Source of the DNA: Rhipicephalus microplus
Taxonomy: Eukaryota > Arthropoda > Arachnida > Ixodida > Ixodidae
DNA: 64,000 nucleotides
Assembly (NCBI RefSeq): GCF_043290135.1
Contig: NC_134705.1
Span: 59,547,771-59,611,770 of the forward strand
Direction: 5' to 3'
Below the pieces are notes generated by a model. That model had not been told where the DNA came from and made no database searches. It saw only the letters and a list, made by a program, of their open reading frames with translations. Of the stretch, positions 12,177 through 23,600 are shown in pieces (position 1 is the first letter of the stretch; every line of letters begins with the position of its first letter). Made by a program: the position numbers and the translations under genes.

Positions 12177-12432
12177 ATGTCACGTCGGCAGAGTTATATC
12201 ATTGACTTCAAGCTTGAGGTAATACTTTTTGCTGAGAATTCCGGGATGAACTGTTTGCATGCAGTGGAGTGTGTCGTGCTTTTTCTGGCCCAGCTACCGG
12301 CGGGCATGACGCTCTCGAAAAAGAACAGAGGCTTCAAGTGCAAGAAGAACGCTCCAAAGGTCTTCCGGTTTCCTGCGAGGATATTCAGACGAAAGCCCCG
12401 CAGTTGCCACAACGAGACGAGATTTATCAGTC
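12177..12432 (+). pseudogene. Fragment of a pogo/Tc5-type HTH (Brinker-like) transposase N terminus
   Basis: An ATG at 12177 opens 'MSRRQSYIIDFKLEVILFAEN', the start of the psq/Brinker-type DNA-binding domain found at the N terminus of pogo-group transposases and of genes derived from them. The match then shifts frame near 12265, and the following +1 frame carries a degraded continuation. No DDE domain follows. The sequence TTTAAGGGGAGAGGC at 12437 may be the end of another repeat abutting it. Confidence 0.5.
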
Positions 12433-12508
12433 AACGTTTAAGGGGAGAGGCTGGTTTTGAAATGAAAATTTTTATTATTGGAGATACTGTAATGAAATTA
12501 GGTGTGTA

Positions 12509-14506
12509 CAGTGGACTCCCAATGAACGAAACTCGGTTAGACAAAAATGCCTCTCATTAACGGAACTAAACGGGCTCATTTGGCTGGATTTCTATGTGTT
12601 GTGCAGTAAAATTCATCGGTTAATCGAATTAGTGCTGATTAGTTACTTGTGGTTAAATGGAACAAGCTCTAAACACAGCATAGACTCGCTCAAGCCAAAG
12701 GTAGTCTCACAACCATGGCAACACCTCGAGATCAAGACAAGCCAATCTAGTAGCCATTCTCACTTGTGGCTGTGGGAGCCAAGTCACCAAGTCAATTGTG
12801 CGTTAGGCCTATTTGTGCGGCTAAGTGTGGTGAATCACGGTGTTATTTCCGCCCCATGGAAAGGAAGCAGCCGCACCATGCACTCTCGTTTGAAAAAAAA
12901 GTTGCAAATTCTTCAGGAGCTCGATCGAAGCGGCCTGCCCAAAATGGAGGTGGCGAAAAAATACATCTCGAAATCGACGCTGTCGCGGATCTAGGAAGAC
13001 AGAGAAAAGATTGAAGGCACTGTTAACAATAAGAACGGGATCTTTAAATCTAAACAGATTCGGACAACGCCTTATCAACAACTAGAAAAGTTTTTTTTCT
13101 GTGGTTCAAGCATGCACAGAGTTCCAATTTGCCCATAAGCGGACCAATTATCGAGCAGCAAGCTCGAGAGATCGCCATGTAAATGGGTGTTAAGAACTTT
13201 GTCCTATGCAACGGATGGTTCAGCCACTTCAAAACACGCCATGGCCTTAATCTTCAAAGCAATCTCAAGTGAGAGTGGTGCAGTCAACAGGGACATTTGC
13301 ACCGACTGGCGACAGGGGCGGCCTAAGGAAATTTCGATGAACTTTCAGCCACGAGACGTCTTCACCGTCGACGAAATGGGTCTTTTTTATAAGGCGCTTC
13401 CGTCAAAGACTTTCACCTTCAAAGGCAAAGCCTGTAGTGGAGGAAAACGCAGTAAAGATCGCATCACTGTGCTGGTGTGTGCAAACATGGTAGGAGATGA
13501 GAAATTGAAGCTGTTGGTAATAGGAAAGTCAAGGCACCCACGTTGTTTCAAAAGCGTTCGACACCTTCCCCTTGTGTACCATGGGAACGGAAGAGCGTGG
13601 ATGACCATGGCCATTTTCAAAAACTGGCTTTGGGAGGTAGACGCAAGATTTACGAGGCAAGGCAGGAAGGCTGTCTTCATCGTGGATAATTGCCCAGGCC
13701 ATGGTCAGGTTCAAGGACTCCAAGCCATCACTGTGGAGTTCTTGCCAGCCAATGCAATGGCAGTGATCCAGCCGATGAATCAAGGGGTTATTCAGAACAA
13801 TAACGTTTACTACCACAGAAAATTGCTCCATCAAATGCTGCTTAGAGCAGGCAGCGGGAAATGCTACAGCATAAATTTATTTGCAGCCATCCACATTTTG
13901 ACTTGTGCCTGGAAGCAAGTGAAAGCAACAACAATACACAGATGTCTTCACCATGCTGGCCTTCAAGTGCAAGGAAGCAGTACCTGATGAAAAAGAAAGC
14001 CCTACTGATGCTGGCATTGAGACAATATTCAGTGAAGTCATGCCCCTTTCATGCTGCAGGACTACGAATCAATTGATGATGAAAATGTTCGTACCTGTCG
14101 TGAAGAGGCTGTCAAGGAAATGATTGCCAAAGTGCAAGTTGAGAATAAACCTTCCAGCGATGAATGTGATCACAATACTGCCAGTGCAGTGGTGCCACCA
14201 GACCGATCAGCTAAAGAGGCTCTTGAACTTTTGCAGTTCTATTTTAAGCATGATACTTGTCCAGAATTTATAGCTAGTTTGTCAGGCATGGGTGAGTACC
14301 TTGTGAAAAAACAACTCAAGCTTGCCAAACAAACCACTCTTCGCTCCTTTTTTTCTCCTACTCATTCTCATGAGTAAGGTGAGGCTTGTGCAATTTGAGT
14401 AAAGGTCTTGGTTCACTGAATAACTGTACTTTGCTTAAATGAATCTTCTGATAAATAGAACAGTTTTATGGATATCCTTCGAGTTCTGTTTAAGAGGAGT
14501 CAACTG
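12509..14506 (+). mobile_element. Tigger/pogo DNA transposon, complete ends, broken transposase
   Basis: The left end is CAGTGGACTCCCAATGAACG at 12509. The right end is its inverted counterpart, ending GAGTCAACTG at 14506. TA sits outside each end (12507-12508 and 14507-14508), the target duplication of the Tc1/mariner-pogo superfamily. At about 2.0 kb this is close to full length for a Tigger element. The transposase reading frame runs on the + strand but is interrupted. Confidence 0.88.
12852..14377 (+). pseudogene. Tigger/pogo transposase, interrupted
   Basis: The N-terminal HTH region (12852-13180) has at least one frameshift and stops. The central part, 13187-13987, is open and contains the DDE catalytic domain: 'FTVDEMGLFYKALPSKT' (first aspartate), 'VFIVDNCPGHGQ' (second), and 'FLPANAMAVIQPMNQGVI' leading to the third region. 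The C-terminal tail at 14051-14377 ('LVKKQLKLAKQTTLRSFF') is in another frame. The protein would bind the element ends and cut and paste at TA. The third catalytic position is not certain to be intact. The copy is inactive because of the frame breaks. Confidence 0.85.
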
Positions 14507-14700
14507 TATAAGTATTCCTTCTTCCTCTATTCAAAAATACAATTAGTTTTTATGTACACCAACTAGTTATCGAATTGTGAGAGAAAAAGTGAAGTGTAAT
14601 TGTATAATTCTTTACGGGCCGTTAAGGTACTTTCCCTCAATATTTTTAGGATGCAGCTGTAGCCAAAGACCTGCGATGTGGAGCTATGTTATTTATATTG

Positions 14701-14902
14701 ATTGATTGATTGATATGTGGGGTTTAACGTCCCAAAACCACCATATGATTATGAGAGACGCCGAAGTGGAGGGCTCCGGAAATTTTGACCACCTGGGGTT
14801 CTTTAACGTGCACCCAAATCTGAGCACATGGGCCTACAACATTTCCGCCTCCATCGGAAATGCAGCCGCCGCAGCCGGGATTTGATCCCGTGACCTGCGG
14901 GT
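14701..14902 (-). mobile_element. Ruka-type tRNA-derived SINE, 5' truncated
   Basis: Minus-strand SINE whose 3' end carries the (GATT)n/(AATC)n tail. The body includes GTGGTTTTGGGACGTTAAAC and GGAAATGTTGTAGGCCCATG on the minus strand. It stops at the D-arm side of the tRNA-like head, so the A box is missing. A perfect 17-bp target duplication CTATGTTATTTATATTG flanks it (14684-14700 and 14903-14919), which shows a recent L1-type insertion already truncated at its 5' end. The family is recognised from memory as tick Ruka. Confidence 0.85.
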
Positions 14903-15059
14903 CTATGTTATTTATATTGTCACTGAGAGTCATCATCATATAAAAATTCTCATTTGCTATAATGCTTCACAATTTTGAAACGTAATTAGCTCAGAAGATT
15001 GTCCACTACATTTCATATGTCCTTCCTAGCTACGAAAAATTAGCATAGCTCGACAGTCC

Positions 15060-16740
15060 TGTTTGTTAGAGTTCAACGGTTTAAAATTTAAAAAACATTG
15101 CTTTACAAAAACATGATTAAATATTCCGTAAGGCTGGTCATGTTGGCAAAAAATGTGAAGCTGAGAAAATTGCATTTGAAGTTTCGACATGCACTGCAAA
15201 GTTTTCTACTATAAGGACCTTTTCCCAAAATTTTATACACATGTTCCCCATCTGTACCTCTGCAAAACAAAACAAAATGTGCCTTATTCCACCCTTGGAA
15301 TCATTTCTAAAAAATTTTTCCAGCGTGGGAAGCATTATCAGAACTCCACCATGAAAAGCTGTTTAGGGGTTCTAGAAAAACTGTGGGGTATGAGGCTCAA
15401 ATGACTAGCTGTTAGGCAGCATGCTGCCCTGGGTATTAAGTCGCTTTGTCCCGTACTCTCGAGGGACCATGACCATGACCATGTCCGGACAATCGTGCAT
15501 CCGTCCAGAAAAACGGATGCCCGCAATAATGTCCTTTTTTATAGGTATTTTTTGCTAACACAGAGGGACACGGCTGTTGCACAAAATGCTTGTTCCAATC
15601 TTGTAAATGCATCGTTTAAAAAGCTCTGAAAAGAGCCGTATACTATATAAAAAAAAATGATTTGGCCGGTGATACCTCAGTGGTCCACACGTTGGCCCAA
15701 AACAAGTCTCCTATTTTCTTTTGCACAGCATTCCGCTTGCCCGCGATGATTTCTGCCTCAATTTCAGCCACACATCATGCTGTTGCTCATCACCGATGAC
15801 AGTGTTCACTGGTGGTAGTGCTCGTGTCAACTCCAAGCTCGTCGGCTGTGTAGGGGGTGTCGAAAATCGGATGGCGAAGGCTATAAGCGCTGACTTCAAG
15901 GAGGTTGAACTTTCGGGTAGCCGACTTTCCCTACAAAACGGTCTTGGCTTGCGTAGATTTCTCAACTCGCTGTGCCTGTTCCGCTGTTGAGTAGTACGCA
16001 GCATTAATCCGAAGTGTATCGCTCGTCGAACTTGGTCCCAAAGCGTCGTTAAAGTTTTCGGTCGATCCAACGGTTCCGGCCGCAACTGCAACTAGCTGCC
16101 AATAGGCACTTGTGGCCCGCGCCTTCCTGTTTCAAGGCCATTTTTCATGGCTTCCGAAAGCACGTCGGATTGATGGTTTCAGACTAGAGTCTCCAGGCAT
16201 CTTGATTGCGGTGAAAAAGTACCGGTGCGAAACGAAAACAGTGCATCGAGAAACACGCACGATCGCAAGAGCAGGCACACACAAATGGACAGCCACTGCT
16301 GTGAACGCAACACAGAGAAAAAAAGATGACGTGTCGATCACTCAGCCAATTGGAGACTCGGAAAGCACGTGAGGTTTAATCGGCAATCTGGAAACAACCT
16401 TCAGAAAACCCGCGACAGCAGCCATTCCACTTGAGCGATGTCATTTTGAGATGGCACAAAATGTGCACGAAAAACACCACTTCAAATCAAGCCCGAGATG
16501 GCTCTGTTTGTTCCACCGCAACCCACAAGCGCACGCGGGAAGTTGGAACAAATTTCGTATTTCGGGGGCATTTCAGTGCGACTGGGGTGCATTGAAATCC
16601 AATTTTATCGTGTTTCCTGACCGAATCCAGCATTAGCAATCAAAGAGTAGGTGCTCAAAGTACAAACGCCCCGAATATAAGCTTTGCGAAAAATCGATTT
16701 TTTTACCATTTTTGACCGTTCTAGGACCCGCGTCCCCCCT
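15060..16740 (-). mobile_element. Deleted (non-autonomous) relative of the 3420-6839 DNA transposon
   Basis: The right end, GTTCTAGGACCCGCGTCCCCCC ending at about 16739, matches the right end at 6839. The inner region 16440-16600 (a CATTTTGAGATGGCACAAAATG block) is clearly related to 6540-6660. The region 15060-15330 resembles 3880-4100. The transposase core between them is missing; only a short minus-strand frame (15711-16091) remains. I could not find its left terminal repeat, so the left boundary is approximate. Confidence 0.6.
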
Positions 16741-17079
16741 TGAAGCAAGTCGGAGCTCGGTCCAAAAGTTTATGTGGTGGAATGAACTCTTTCTCCATCG
16801 TAGAACGACCACTTTTCACCGTTTGCCTGCAGCGTATGAGGAACGGCTCGTAGAGTTCCAGAGATACGTCATAAACCCCCGGCGTCAGAAAGATTACATT
16901 CTTAGGCAACGCTGACCAAACCCCGATCTACTTCGACAGACCTAGTCACTAGGCACAACTATCCCAACTAATGGAGCCAAAGATGTGCACCTGCTTACAA
17001 CAGGTCACAAGCAAACACGGGTTGATTAATACACGGGCATACACGGGAGCTTACCTGTATAATTAAGATCTTCTGCTCG

Positions 17080-17195
17080 ATGTAAGATTCGCCGCTGCAT
17101 TTGTAAAAATTTTTTGTCTTTTCTTTCGCAACCACTCCCCTCTGTAATGCCGTTTGGCCCTGAGGGTATTGCAAATAAATAAATAAATAAAAAGT
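17080..17195 (+). mobile_element. LINE 3' end with (AAAT)n tail
   Basis: A short segment ending GGCCCTGAGGGTATTGCAAA followed by (TAAA)n at 17176-17191. The layout is that of a severely 5'-truncated LINE of the I/Jockey type. It sits at the point where the gypsy integrase reading stops, and therefore probably interrupts that element. No target duplication was confirmed. Confidence 0.45.
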
Positions 17196-17209
17196 CCTTA
17201 GCGACAACT

Positions 17210-20000
17210 ATTCACTTGTTTTCCGAAGACAACAAGGGAAACTGGCCGAGAATATCCATGCCGTCCTAATTGAAGGGTGTTCTGGGTAGCTCGCTTGGGT
17301 GAAGTAATCCTGCAGATTTCGCAGATGGCGACTTTCAATGCTGGCTATTTTGGCAGGCTTGGATGTGTTGCTTAAGGCAAGCGACAAGTTTCAGCCGTTA
17401 GTAAAACTTGCTTACCTTAGGGAGTGTTCAGGTGATACCCAGGTGGCCAGATGAAGGTTCGTTATTGCAGGCAAATAGAATTTCGTCACGAAGCCCTGCT
17501 GGAACGACCAGTTGATAAGTTTGCTCGCTAGCACCAGCGTTCTTCTTGTAAAACAAGGCCTGTCTCAAACATAAAGATGACAGCCTGCGTTCTATGTGCA
17601 GGGGTACAGATACATTGCGACCCTCGAGATGCTCAATTGTAGGTTGCAATTCAACATCCACTTGCTGCCTTGTAGCTACGTCGGTTATGCTTACGGCTCC
17701 AAAGAAACGGCAGTCGTCTTCGAGGTTTTGAGCAGCAGGCCCAACTGGCACGTGTGATGTGTCTGCATCTTTGTGCGCACGACTCGACTTATACGCAATA
17801 GTGACCTCATACTCCTGCAATCGTAGGCTCCAATATTCAATCATTTCCTTCACCTGTTTCTTGATTGCTTGATGTTTTTTTCTGCGAGACACAGTAAGGC
17901 TGGTGGTGGATAGGTCGCGCATCATCGAAAGTGATTACGCTGTGCTGCATGATTGGCGTCTGTCTGACTTTAAATGATTGAGCAAAGCACGCCTTGAATT
18001 CGAGTAGCAGCTGTTGCAATGCCTTCTGGTTCTGTTCTGATAGTGCATTGTTGATGTCAACATCTGTTACAGCTGTTTCATTGCAGCTACTGTCTTTGCA
18101 CGCAAAACACTCAATGACATACTCAAAGGCTTCATCGTAGGCAGCCGAAGTGGCATGGAAAAGGTGACGATGCTCATTTGTGAAATTCGTGATGGCTTCA
18201 CCTTGACCATTCCTAATGTCAATGATGCCTCGTGCCAGAGAACTTCCAAGTGCTAGTAGCAGGGAGATGTTGCACTCTGCCAGTGTTTCACCGTCACTTG
18301 AGGCTTCGGAAGTCGCCTGGGTAATAATACTCACACGAGGTGGTATTGTGATGCTGTCGTCAGAAACACGAAGAGCGACTGTACGGCGGCAGGTATCCTT
18401 TAAGCCTTGGCTGTAGAAAATGAAGTGCAGCATCTGCGTAAGTTCATTACGGCACAGTATTTTCAAAGAAAGTCTATTCTGATTATCAATTCGTGCGAAC
18501 GTTCATGTAGGACGAGGGAGGTAATCAAAAACGTGGAACCTCGTATTTTCATTCTAGCAGTGCACACACCAAAGGGCTAACGGGTTTCCCAGCTGTGTGT
18601 ACGTGCTACCCTGTCCAAGGCATAACTTTTCTCAGTAGACTTGCCAATTTTCCGCTAATAATCGAGTAGTCAGCACCAGTATCTACTAAGGCTGTTACAT
18701 TTCGACTGTCGATCAGCACAGGTATGCCCATTCAAAAGTCACCAGGCTGAGATACAAATCTCGTTGATTCGCCGTCGGTCCAAAGTTGTGTTGATTGGAG
18801 GTCTAGGTCTTCAACACGTCAACAATTAGCAGCCTCGCCTCGAGAGTTCACTGCCATCAGTTTTCCAGGCAAGGGCTCAGAGATCATCTTTGCGACATCT
18901 TATTCCTGTTGCCCAAGTAGGATAGTAATCATGGCAACGGTGAACGCGACTGGCACCTGGGTGGTACATGTTGCCAAGCAAGATCTTCTATCTCAGGTTG
19001 TCGCTGTCAGACTGGGGGATGGGGTGAACTTGCAGGGGAAGCCTGAAGCCTAAGTGAATGGTGCTGTCACTCTCTGTACAGGTGCCCAGCCTCACCTCAG
19101 TGGTAGCAAAGCGGTCATAAGTCGGGTATGCTCCAAATGTCAGATTTACGTGCGACGGGCCGAGTGTCTTCAAAATAAGGCACCGCCTGTGCAGACTGGA
19201 GTGTGGCATACAGGGTTGCGGTGGGTATCAACGCTGGCGCAGGTGAGTAGTATCTATATGTGTTGTCGTAACTGGCAGGCTCGCGTAACTGGCGGGCCAT
19301 TCATTGAAGGTGTCACCGCCGATGGGACAGTGCGTCTCAGAGTGTCGGCATACGTCATGCGTTGAGGTTCATCGGAAGGTGTAAACGCCTGAAGTGGTGC
19401 ACGAAGCTGAGCAGGTATGTTGCGTCGAGGTGCGCCGAGCACCTGTTACGCATGACTCTTGCTATGCAGTTAGTAGTCAGCTGTTGCTGCACCTGGTGCA
19501 GTTTTTTCAGCTCGTCGCGGACAACCAAAACTCACAAAGTGCTTCTCGTCGGTCAGGAATGATCCTGACCCGATGGTGCAGGTAGCATCGGCTTGCCGAT
19601 CATACTGATTCCGCTGCTGCAGCGCCTTCTCCATGGCGACGGCTTCAGTGAGGAACTCCACAACAGTCTTGGGAGGACTATGAATGAGACCACCAAGGAG
19701 CTGCTCCTTCATGCCTTGCATAGAGTGACGCAGCTTCTTGGGTTTGGATCTTTGGATTGGCTCGATTGAACACACGAACTATATCCTCCACATACATGGC
19801 AACACCTTCATTGAGCATCTGAATGCGAGACAGGAGGGGCCATTCTCGACGGTCTCAATGATCAGGGCTCAAGTATGTGTTCAGAATTCTGTGACAGAAC
19901 TCGAATCATGTTGTTAGGAGGCCCTTGCAGTTCTCCCTTGCAGTTCTGAACCATGTACGAGCACCATCCAGAAGGCTGAAGTACACGTTCCTGAGCTTCG
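17210..20000 (-). mobile_element. Ty3/gypsy retrotransposon relic, minus strand
   Basis: Order on the minus strand: gag (about 19990-19400, with 'KKLRHSMQGMKEQLLGG' and 'SPPKTVVEFLTEA'); aspartic protease ('LVDTGADYS', about 18690-18665); a pol N-terminal segment (18466-17940, ending 'ARPIHHQPYCVSQKK'); then directly the RNase H tail and integrase zinc region (17925-17428); and a degraded integrase start ('GMDILGQFP' near 17260). No LTRs were found. The reverse transcriptase core is absent. Many stops and frameshifts show this is an old, inactive copy. Confidence 0.75.
17428..18466 (-). pseudogene. Gypsy pol fragment: linker, RNase H tail, integrase zinc domain (RT deleted)
   Basis: Two overlapping minus-strand frames. 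The upstream one (18466-17837) carries the segment between protease and RT. The downstream one (17925-17428) reads 'WSLRLQEYEVTIAYKSSRAHKDAD', the usual end of gypsy RNase H. It then reads 'YQLVVPAGLRDEIL' and 'SGHLG', the start of the HHCC integrase domain. About 350-400 residues of RT and RNase H that should lie between 'YCVSQKK' and 'IEYWSLRL' are missing. The protein cannot copy RNA. Confidence 0.75.
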
Positions 20001-20359
20001 CTATTTCGTCTCATCCGTTGAAGCACGTGGCAATATAACTAGTTTTTGGTTAAATGGCACTCTCGTTCGAGCGATGCAAATACGACTTGAAAAGAAAAGC
20101 GCATAGTTGCTCAGCAGGTTTGCACCCTTGTTTAGCTGTTGCTTGATATAATCATGTTATGTTTCTGCTCAGCCTTCTCGTTCGTACTGCTGATCTAATA
20201 CCCTGTTTATGCCTCTTCTGCTTGGCTTATGACTAGTTTCTTTTGTTGTTGTCTGCCATATTATGACTTTGAGCATGTTCTGAACAGAATATACTGGAAA
20301 GTGTTGTTTTTATACTTTGTAACCCTCCAAAAGCGCTTATGCTCGTATTGTTGTTGCAG

Positions 20360-20743
20360 GGCTGGAGTGACGAGGATAAAGCGAGCTTTCTCGACAGACT
20401 AAGGTCCCTCGACCCAGAGTTCATCGACAAGCTCTCCTCCGTCCCCAACGGCACGGCGGATCACAGTCCAACTGCACCGCCGATGCCACCAGCGACAACA
20501 ACAGTCTTGGTGAATCACTGCACGAGTGTGACGGTCAACGGAGACAGTCTCAAGGTCGATGACGACGAAGAGGTAGAGGAGGAGGAAGAGGAAGGGAACC
20601 GAGAGGTTGTGTCACCGACGGAGGAACCACAACCGATGCCGAGGAACGTTGTGTCACCGAGTGTCGGATCCGTCGAAGAAGAGAGAGTTTCGCCATTGGT
20701 AGAAAAGATAGAATACGAAGAGCAAGAAGAGCTCGTGCTCTGA
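20360..20743 (+). CDS. C14orf119: C14orf119 orthologue, terminal coding exon
   Basis: Begins directly after the acceptor CAG at 20357-20359 in phase 0 and ends at TGA 20741-20743. It encodes 127 residues. The first ~25 ('GWSDEDKASFLDRLRSLDPEFIDKL') are the conserved C-terminal half of the DUF4508 domain, equivalent to the vertebrate 'GWAEQERNEF' block. The rest is a low-complexity, Pro/Thr-rich then strongly acidic tail (runs of Glu near 20565-20600) that is probably disordered and lineage-specific. The function of the family is unknown. Together with exon 1 it gives an intact 208-residue protein. Confidence 0.87.
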   Translation, partial: GWSDEDKASFLDRLRSLDPEFIDKLSSVPNGTADHSPTAPPMPPATTTVLVNHCTSVTVNGDSLKVDDDEEVEEEEEEGNREVVSPTEEPQPMPRNVVSPSVGSVEEERVSPLVEKIEYEEQEELVL

Positions 20744-23600
20744 AGTTCAACAGAGATGTGCGTAGCATGGTATAGTGCGGTGACGTAAGTGCAGCGTGGA
20801 ACTGGTCTTGTTTTTGTGTCAGTGGTATAGGATGTCTTCCTCCTTACATCTTTTTAAGCTGTCCGGCGTGGTTTGAAAAGTCACCGCTAAGGCGCTTGTA
20901 AAATGTGGGATATTCGTTCGACGTTTATCATCAGGGATATCTCTGTTACATAATGGGGCGGTCCCTTTGAAAGTGCCAGCAGCTGCATAATGCTTTAACT
21001 AGGATGTCTTGACAACGTTTACCGTTTAAGTTGAATAACCAAGATTTTTATTACGTTTCACAAACATATTAATAATTTTTGTCCCATATTTATAGTTTTT
21101 GAACCATACTATATTCGAACAAAACCTCACGGTTTTTTCCTATGCCTTCATGGAGTGCCACACTAAGCCAGCTTAATATGTGTGGAGAGTAAATCTTGCA
21201 TGCTTGATGAAACAGTGTTGTTTTTATGCATTCCAAGTTGAATTTAACGGATAAAAGATGATGTCCTTGCTTTATTTATGTTGACGATTAGAAAAAAGGA
21301 GAAATTGTTGCCTTGAATCAAGGGAGTAACTCGAGTCACTGCAATGCTTATTCGCGGGTGATACTTGCAATCGAAGTTCCATTTCAGATGAAGGAGTAGT
21401 AATGATGAGCGTTTCTTTGAACAGGCTTCAACGTAAGCATGCTGCCTGGGGGTGAAGCTGCCATCAGTATAGTTTGTTTCAATTGTAGAATTTGGGGCAA
21501 TATTGCCCTGTTTTTTAAGTACAGTTTAGTGACATCTTTTCTTCGTACTATTGATGCTTATCATTAGAAAGCATGAGTATTTTTTTTTTGTCACCCTATG
21601 CTCTGCCTGCTGGTAGAAGCTTCAGCTCTGGAGTCTCTCCCCAACTAGTATGTCATCATTTTGTTTGCTTTTCCATTCCATTTTGCTAACTCTGTGCAGC
21701 TATATTGTTTTTTTTTCCCTTTTGTTGGTGCAGACCAAATTTAGCCAGAATCGTTCTTGTCATTCCTTGCTTTACTCCATACTATTAGACTTGGCAGCTG
21801 CACTTTTTTTTTCTCGTAATTCTGATATTGCAGCTCTCTTACTGATACCTATCCACAGGGCTAGTATTGAGCAATTAGTTTGCTGCATTAATATATCACT
21901 TCTGACAGAACGTACAATGGCATATTTAATGACAAACGTTAGTTGAACAATACTTTTGTAGGTCTATGGGTAGGAAATGTTTTCCGACCAAAACATGAAT
22001 CGTGCTGTGCATTGTGCTGTATTGAATGCATGCATTGTGAGGTTCAACTTTATTCTGACACCACGTTTTTTCAAAAAACACCTTCTAAAGTGCACTTTCC
22101 TAAAGGATGTTACTGTGCAAATCGAATACACACCTTGACATCTCATCAGGTTGCCCTGTGCTCGAGACAATTGTGCTGTGTTTGGAATCTCATCTGTGTT
22201 GTGCTTTCTGCGTTAAAGGTGTTGTGTGACAACTTCTTGAGTCACCTTTTACTTGCAGAAAACTGAGTGCTAATGAATGGTCGACTACAAATAGCACTTT
22301 TGGCTCGTATGCTTTACATTGCAATAAGCTCAAGTATTTTGACAATGAAAAAAAAAAACTGTTTTTGCTTGCCTACTGCAACGTTCCTGCAGGCAGGCTA
22401 GTAGGGTGTGCCGAGTTTACCAGTAAGTGTATGGTGGCATGTTCAACACCAAGTGGCTTTAAGATGTGCAGCTTGCAAGCCTCCATTCCCTAATGATATG
22501 CATTCCTTGAGCATTCATAATTACCATTCCTTAATTATAGTTTCACTCACTTATGACACTTGCCTCAGTATGTAAATGTCGTGACCACATTTTTCTCATT
22601 CTGTTTTTCACTCTTTTTACATCAGAAGTGTTTTGGTAGATGCATTCCAATAATGCCTGGAACAATTTTGACCACATCTTTATTTCGTTGAGCTTTTTTG
22701 GTATATTTTTGTGCATGTGTATAACAGTAAGGTTCAGCATGCTGCAGGTTGTCTGATGTGAGCAAGAGAAATATTTTAGGAGGCATAATTGCCGCACTTG
22801 CTGACTTGCACGCTCATGTAAGAATTTTTGCGAGGTGGGCAGTGTGTTTAAGGATGCTGTGCCTCCTGCAGAGTACAGCACAACCGAACGTATTGAAGAA
22901 CATTCCATAATGCTAAGCTAGTAAATTGTGCGATAGTGTGCTCAATCATAACTGAAGTTTAGTGAGCTAGATTTTTTACACCGATATGCCTCCTAGTACT
23001 GTCCATTTTCTATTTTGGTGAATTTACCAAGACAGCTATGTCTAGCATGGCAACAGTGTGTTACTTGTGAAATATGTCTAAATGTTTTCAATTATGCCAT
23101 GATAATGTGCTATTTAAGAAGCATAGGTTCACCAAGCAAGCAACGTGTTCTTTTGCTTAGAGTTCTAGCAGCGCAGTTGTGTAGACGAAAAGATCGTTTT
23201 GCGTCATACTTTTTATACATTTGTACTATGGGAAATGGTGTGCTGGTTTGCGACAACCAATGACTAAACCTTTTCTCTCACTGGTGCAACGGTTGTGTTG
23301 ACCCATCGTCATCTATTTCAATACGAAAATGCTAAGAGCAGGATAAATGGCAAGAATGATGAACTGGAAGTACTGAGCGATTTATTGAGCGGGCTTATTT
23401 TCAGGAGACCAAACGGTTGCAAAGTGATAATGAATTCAGCAAGTGTGGTCAGTGGTTGTTGAATTGAGACGCGCATTGCTCGAGCTTGTGCACTACTTTG
23501 TAAACTCTTCCATGGACTGCATTCTGTCGTCTGTATGTGTTTGTAGACGGCACCTGACATCGTCATCTCTGCACAGTTGGTTTTTGGAATAAACCATTGG
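20744..23600 (+). other. Probable long 3' UTR and downstream sequence of C14orf119
   Basis: AT-rich, without recognisable coding or repeat similarity. AATAAA occurs at 23588-23593 and again at about 23766; either could end a long 3' UTR, but an earlier non-canonical site cannot be excluded. Nothing else was recognised in this stretch. Confidence 0.35.

Larger units (their letters stand above)
1444..20359 (+). other. 18.9-kb phase-0 intron of the C14orf119 gene
   Basis: Bounded by GTAAGC at 1444 and a pyrimidine-rich acceptor (TTGTTGTTGCAG) ending at 20359. It contains at least eight mobile-element insertions on both strands, listed separately. The stretches I cannot assign are 1444-1916, 6844-7260, 16746-17080 and 20000-20340. 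They show no coding similarity I recognise. Confidence 0.8.
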
